Below, in pieces: positions 60,635-64,000 of a stretch of DNA of 64,000 nt. The position numbers and the translations under genes are program-made. The stretch spans positions 1-64,000 of the forward strand of contig NZ_VSIY01000005.1 in NCBI RefSeq assembly GCF_008086115.1, given 5' to 3'. Below the pieces are notes generated by a model, which worked only from the letters and a program-made list of their open reading frames with translations, was not told the origin of the DNA and made no database searches. Numbering within the stretch: position 1 is the first letter of the stretch; each line of letters opens with the position of its first letter. The stretch comes from Maritimibacter fusiformis. GTDB lineage: Bacteria; Pseudomonadota; Alphaproteobacteria; Rhodobacterales; Rhodobacteraceae.

Positions 60635-63600
60635 TCAGGCCCGTCGAGTCACCGTTCCCGCTTTCTCGGCCAGATCGCGGGCGATAGCGAAGGCGCCCTT
60701 GATCTTGTCGCTGTCCTTGGACCAGTCGCGCCGGATCACGATCTTGTTGTCCTTGACCTTGGCCAGACCGCTCTGGGAATTGAGGTATTCGACCAGCCCG
60801 GCGGGATTGGCGAACTTGTCGTTGTGAAACTGGATCGTCGCGCCCTTCGGCCCGCCATCCAGCCGCGCGATACCGGCACGTTTGCACATCGCCTTGATGC
60901 GCACGATCAGAAGAAGCGTGTTCACTTCCTTTGGCAGCTTGCCGAAGCGGTCGATCAACTCGGCGGCAAAGCCCTCCAGCTCGACCTTGGTCGAGAGCGA
61001 GCTGAGCCTGCGGTAGAGCCCCAGCCGCACGTCGAGGTCGGGCACGAAGGTGTCCGGGATCAGAACCGGCACGCCCAGGTTGATCTGCGGCGCCCATTGT
61101 TCATCGGCCTCTGTCAGCCCCTCAAGCTCGCCCGCCTTGATCTTGGCGATCGCCTCTTCCAGCATCTGCTGGTAAAGCTCATAGCCGACTTCGCGCATCT
61201 GGCCGGATTGTTCCTCGCCAAGCAGGTTGCCCGCGCCGCGAATGTCCAGATCCTGGCTGGCCAGCATGAACCCCGCGCCGAGCGAATCGAGCGATCCCAG
61301 CACCTTCAGCCGCTTTTCCGCCCCAGGGGTCAGTGGCACACGGGGCTTGGTGGTCATGTAGGCATAGGCGCGGGTCTTGGCGCGGCCCACGCGGCCCCGG
61401 ATCTGGTATAGCTGCGCCAGCCCGAACATGTCGGCGCGGTAGACGATCATGGTATTCGCCGTCGGGATATCGAGGCCGGATTCCACGATGGTGGTGGCCA
61501 AGAGCACGTCATACTTGCCGTCGTAAAAGGCATTCATCCGCCGGTCCAACTCGCCCGCCGCCATCTGGCCGTGGGCGACGACGAAACTGACCTCGGGGAC
61601 GTGATCGGCCAGAAATTCCTCGATCTCGGGCAGGTCCTTGATGCGCGGCACCACGAAGAACGACTGGCCGCCCCGGTAATGCTCGCGCAGCAGCGCCTCG
61701 CGGATGGTCACGCTGTCGAACTCGCTGACATAGGTGCGGATCGACAGCCGGTCGACCGGCGGCGTGCCGATGATACTGAGGTCACGCACCCCCGAAAGCG
61801 ACATCTGCAGCGTGCGCGGGATCGGCGTGGCGGTCAGCGTCAGCACATGCACGTCCGAGCGCAGTTCCTTCAGCCGCTCCTTGTGGGCGACGCCGAAGCG
61901 CTGTTCCTCGTCGATGATCAAAAGGCCAAGGTTCTGAAACCGCACGCCTTTCGCCAGCAGCGCGTGGGTGCCGATCACGATATCCACCGTGCCGCGCTTC
62001 ATGCCCTCGCGCGTCAACTCGCTCTCGCGTTGCCCGACGAAACGCGACAACTGCCCGACCTGGATGGGGAAGCCGCGAAAGCGCTCGGAAAAGCTCTTGT
62101 AGTGCTGACGTGCCAGCAGCGTGGTCGGCGCGATCACCGCCACCTGGTGGCCCGACATCGCCGCGACGAAGGCGGCGCGCATCGCCACCTCGGTCTTGCC
62201 GAACCCCACGTCGCCGCAGATCAGCCGGTCCATCGGCTGGCCGCTCGCGATATCCTCGATCACGTCCGAGATCGCCGCCAACTGGTCCTCGGTCTCGGCA
62301 TAGGGGAAACGCGCGGAAAACTCCTCCCAGGCGTGATGCGGCGCTTCCAGCACCGGGGCGTGGCGCAGCGCGCGTTCGGCGGCCAGCCGGATCAGCTTGT
62401 CCGCAACCTCGCGGATACGCGCCTTGAGCCGGGCCTTCTTGGCCTGCCACGCGCCGCCGCCCAGTTTGTCCAGCAGCCCCTGTTCATGCCCGAACCGCGA
62501 CAGAAGCTCGATGTTCTCGACCGGCAAGAACAACCGGTCGCCGCCGGCGTATTCCAGCGCCAGGCATTCATGCGGCGCACCGGCGGCGGTGATGGTCTCA
62601 AGCCCGGTATAGCGCCCGACGCCGTGGTCGACATGCACCACCAGATCGCCCGCGCTGAGGCTTTGCGTCTCGGTCAGGAAGTTCTCGGCCCGCCGCTTGC
62701 GCCTTGGCGCGCGGATCAGGCGGTCGCCCAGCACGTCCTGCTCCGAGATCACCGTCAGCCCGGCCCCCTCGAAGCCGTGCTCCAGCGGCCAGACCGCCAG
62801 ATAGACGCCGCCATGCTTGTCCGGCACGTCGCGGTAGTCTGCAATCGGCGCGGTGGCGGTCAGCCCCTCGTCCGCCAGAAGCCCTTGCAGGCGTTCGCGC
62901 GCACCCTCGGAATAGGAGGCGACGACCACCGGCCCGGCCTCACGCTTTGCCCGAACATGATCGGCCAGTGCGCTGAACAGGTTGATCTTTTCCTGCTGTC
63001 GTTCGGGCGCGAAATTGCGCCCGATGCGCCCGCCGCCATCCAGCACGCCCGGCCCGGTCGGCTGCGGCAGCGCGGAAAACCCGATCACCCGGTGCCCGCC
63101 CACGGCCTCGCCCCAGGCAGCATCATCGAGATAGAGCAGCCCCGGCGGGCACGGCTTGTAGACCGTGTCCATCCGGGTCTTGGCATTCATCGCCTCGCGC
63201 CGCGTGTCATACTGATCCGCGATCCCCTCCCACCGGCTGAGCCGCGCCGGGGTGAACTGGTCGTCGAGCATGACGCTGGCTTCGGGCAGGTAGTCGAACA
63301 GGGTCTCCAGCCGGTCGTGAAAGAATGGCAGCCAGTGTTCGACGCCCTGATGCTTGCGCCCCGCGCTGATCGCTTCATAGAGCGGATCGTCCGAGGTTGC
63401 GCCGAACTCGATGCGGTAGTTCTGCCTAAACCGGGTGATCGCGGCCTCGTCGAGGATGACCTCGGAAACCGGGGCAAGCTCGATCACGCTCAGGTTCTCG
63501 GTGGTGCGCTGTGTGACGGGGTCGAACCGGCGCGCGCCGTCCAGAACGTCGCCGAACAGATCCAGCCGCACAGGGCCCAACTCGCCCGGCGGATAGATGT

Positions 63601-64000
63601 CGATGATGCCACCACGCACCGCGAAATCGCCCGGCTCCATCACGGTCGGCGATTGGGAAAACCCCATGCGCACCAGGAACGCCCTGAGCGCGTCGATATC
63701 GAGGCGCGAGCCGACCCGGGCGGTGAAACTGGCCTCGCGCAGCACCGCGCGCGCCGGCACCCGCTGGGTCGCGGCGTTGAGCGTGGTCAACAGGATGAAG
63801 CGGTCCGGCATCCCCTGCGCCAGCCCCGCCAGCGTCGCCATGCGCGCCGCCGACACGTCGGCATTGGGCGACACCCGGTCGAACGGCAGGCAATCCCAGG
63901 CCGGAAACCCGATGCGCGGCACGTCCGGCGCGAAAAACTCCAGCGCCGCCTGCATCGCCGCCATCCGGCCCGCGTCACGCGCGACATGCACGACCGGGCC
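60635..64000 (-). CDS. mfd: Transcription-repair coupling factor Mfd (N-terminus beyond window)
   Basis: The open frame runs through the right edge with 1121 codons visible; full Mfd is about 1150 residues, so only a short N-terminal part is missing. UvrB-like region first ([20 protein letters not shown]), the RNA-polymerase-interaction domain ([19 protein letters not shown]), helicase motifs [72 protein letters not shown], then the C-terminal regulatory domain. Mfd removes stalled RNA polymerase and recruits UvrA, which is also in this window. Confidence 0.96.
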   Translation of the reverse strand, partial: GPVVHVARDAGRMAAMQAALEFFAPDVPRIGFPAWDCLPFDRVSPNADVSAARMATLAGLAQGMPDRFILLTTLNAATQRVPARAVLREASFTARVGSRLDIDALRAFLVRMGFSQSPTVMEPGDFAVRGGIIDIYPPGELGPVRLDLFGDVLDGARRFDPVTQRTTENLSVIELAPVSEVILDEAAITRFRQNYRIEFGATSDDPLYEAISAGRKHQGVEHWLPFFHDRLETLFDYLPEASVMLDDQFTPARLSRWEGIADQYDTRREAMNAKTRMDTVYKPCPPGLLYLDDAAWGEAVGGHRVIGFSALPQPTGPGVLDGGGRIGRNFAPERQQEKINLFSALADHVRAKREAGPVVVASYSEGARERLQGLLADEGLTATAPIADYRDVPDKHGGVYLAVWPLEHGFEGAGLTVISEQDVLGDRLIRAPRRKRRAENFLTETQSLSAGDLVVHVDHGVGRYTGLETITAAGAPHECLALEYAGGDRLFLPVENIELLSRFGHEQGLLDKLGGGAWQAKKARLKARIREVADKLIRLAAERALRHAPVLEAPHHAWEEFSARFPYAETEDQLAAISDVIEDIASGQPMDRLICGDVGFGKTEVAMRAAFVAAMSGHQVAVIAPTTLLARQHYKSFSERFRGFPIQVGQLSRFVGQRESELTREGMKRGTVDIVIGTHALLAKGVRFQNLGLLIIDEEQRFGVAHKERLKELRSDVHVLTLTATPIPRTLQMSLSGVRDLSIIGTPPVDRLSIRTYVSEFDSVTIREALLREHYRGGQSFFVVPRIKDLPEIEEFLADHVPEVSFVVAHGQMAAGELDRRMNAFYDGKYDVLLATTIVESGLDIPTANTMIVYRADMFGLAQLYQIRGRVGRAKTRAYAYMTTKPRVPLTPGAEKRLKVLGSLDSLGAGFMLASQDLDIRGAGNLLGEEQSGQMREVGYELYQQMLEEAIAKIKAGELEGLTEADEQWAPQINLGVPVLIPDTFVPDLDVRLGLYRRLSSLSTKVELEGFAAELIDRFGKLPKEVNTLLLIVRIKAMCKRAGIARLDGGPKGATIQFHNDKFANPAGLVEYLNSQSGLAKVKDNKIVIRRDWSKDSDKIKGAFAIARDLAEKAGTVTRRA

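Overview
The window is GC-rich chromosomal DNA from an alphaproteobacterium, most likely a Rhodobacterales (Roseobacter/Rhodobacter-type) species. The evidence is a CtrA response regulator next to a SciP-type (DUF1153) CtrA inhibitor, LexA boxes of the alphaproteobacterial GTTC-N7-GTTC type, and many families typical of that order (DUF2189, DUF4153, DUF4167, DUF1499, an IscU-like scaffold next to hisI). Nearly all of it is core housekeeping sequence. The only mobile-element trace is the 3' end of an IS1595-type transposase at the left edge. I see no tRNA, rRNA, CRISPR array, prophage or plasmid functions.

Layout. 1-1640: transposase end, hisI, IscU-like scaffold, and a 40-residue single-membrane-segment peptide whose upstream region holds two perfect LexA-type repeats and a CtrA-like box. 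1642-7082 (minus): recG-ligA overlap, then ctrA and sciP with a CtrA box between them. 7202-8353: mnmA, converging on an envelope and isoprenoid operon read on the minus strand (pyrH, frr, uppS, cdsA, dxr, rseP, a 43-residue membrane peptide, bamA, skp/ompH, fabZ). The usual lpxA/lpxB genes do not follow fabZ. 18210-21738: miaA, a 467-bp gap with an inverted pair of perfect DnaA boxes, an AraC regulator, a lytic transglycosylase and ssb. 21840-30042: an S2P/CBS protease, queA overlapping a giant AsmA-like protein, bcp, and an overlapping M23 peptidase/bactofilin pair.

30109-41666: DUF2189 protein, lipA, peroxiredoxin, DUF4167 protein, prmC-prfA, small secreted proteins, agmatinase, M20 amidohydrolase, mazG, a glycosyltransferase and an iron-binding FbpA-like protein with an operator-like palindrome in its promoter. 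41746-49697: patatin, NUDIX and uvrA (minus), with a LexA box in the divergent gap shared with a 1188-residue von Willebrand A protein built of ten 89-residue repeats. 49863-64000: rhodanese, lpd, DUF4153 and DUF924 proteins, two MFS transporters, an XRE-cupin regulator divergent from an acyl-CoA ligase, a FrnE-like DsbA protein, a secreted protein, and mfd, which is cut by the right edge.

DNA repair recurs (recG, ligA, ssb, uvrA, mfd, three LexA-type sites), as do cell-cycle control (ctrA, sciP, DnaA boxes) and envelope building. The most interesting candidate is the LexA/CtrA-flagged micropeptide at 1392-1514, which has the gene architecture of an SOS-induced membrane checkpoint peptide. 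No wholly new multi-gene system is evident; the novelty lies in small proteins and regulatory sites.
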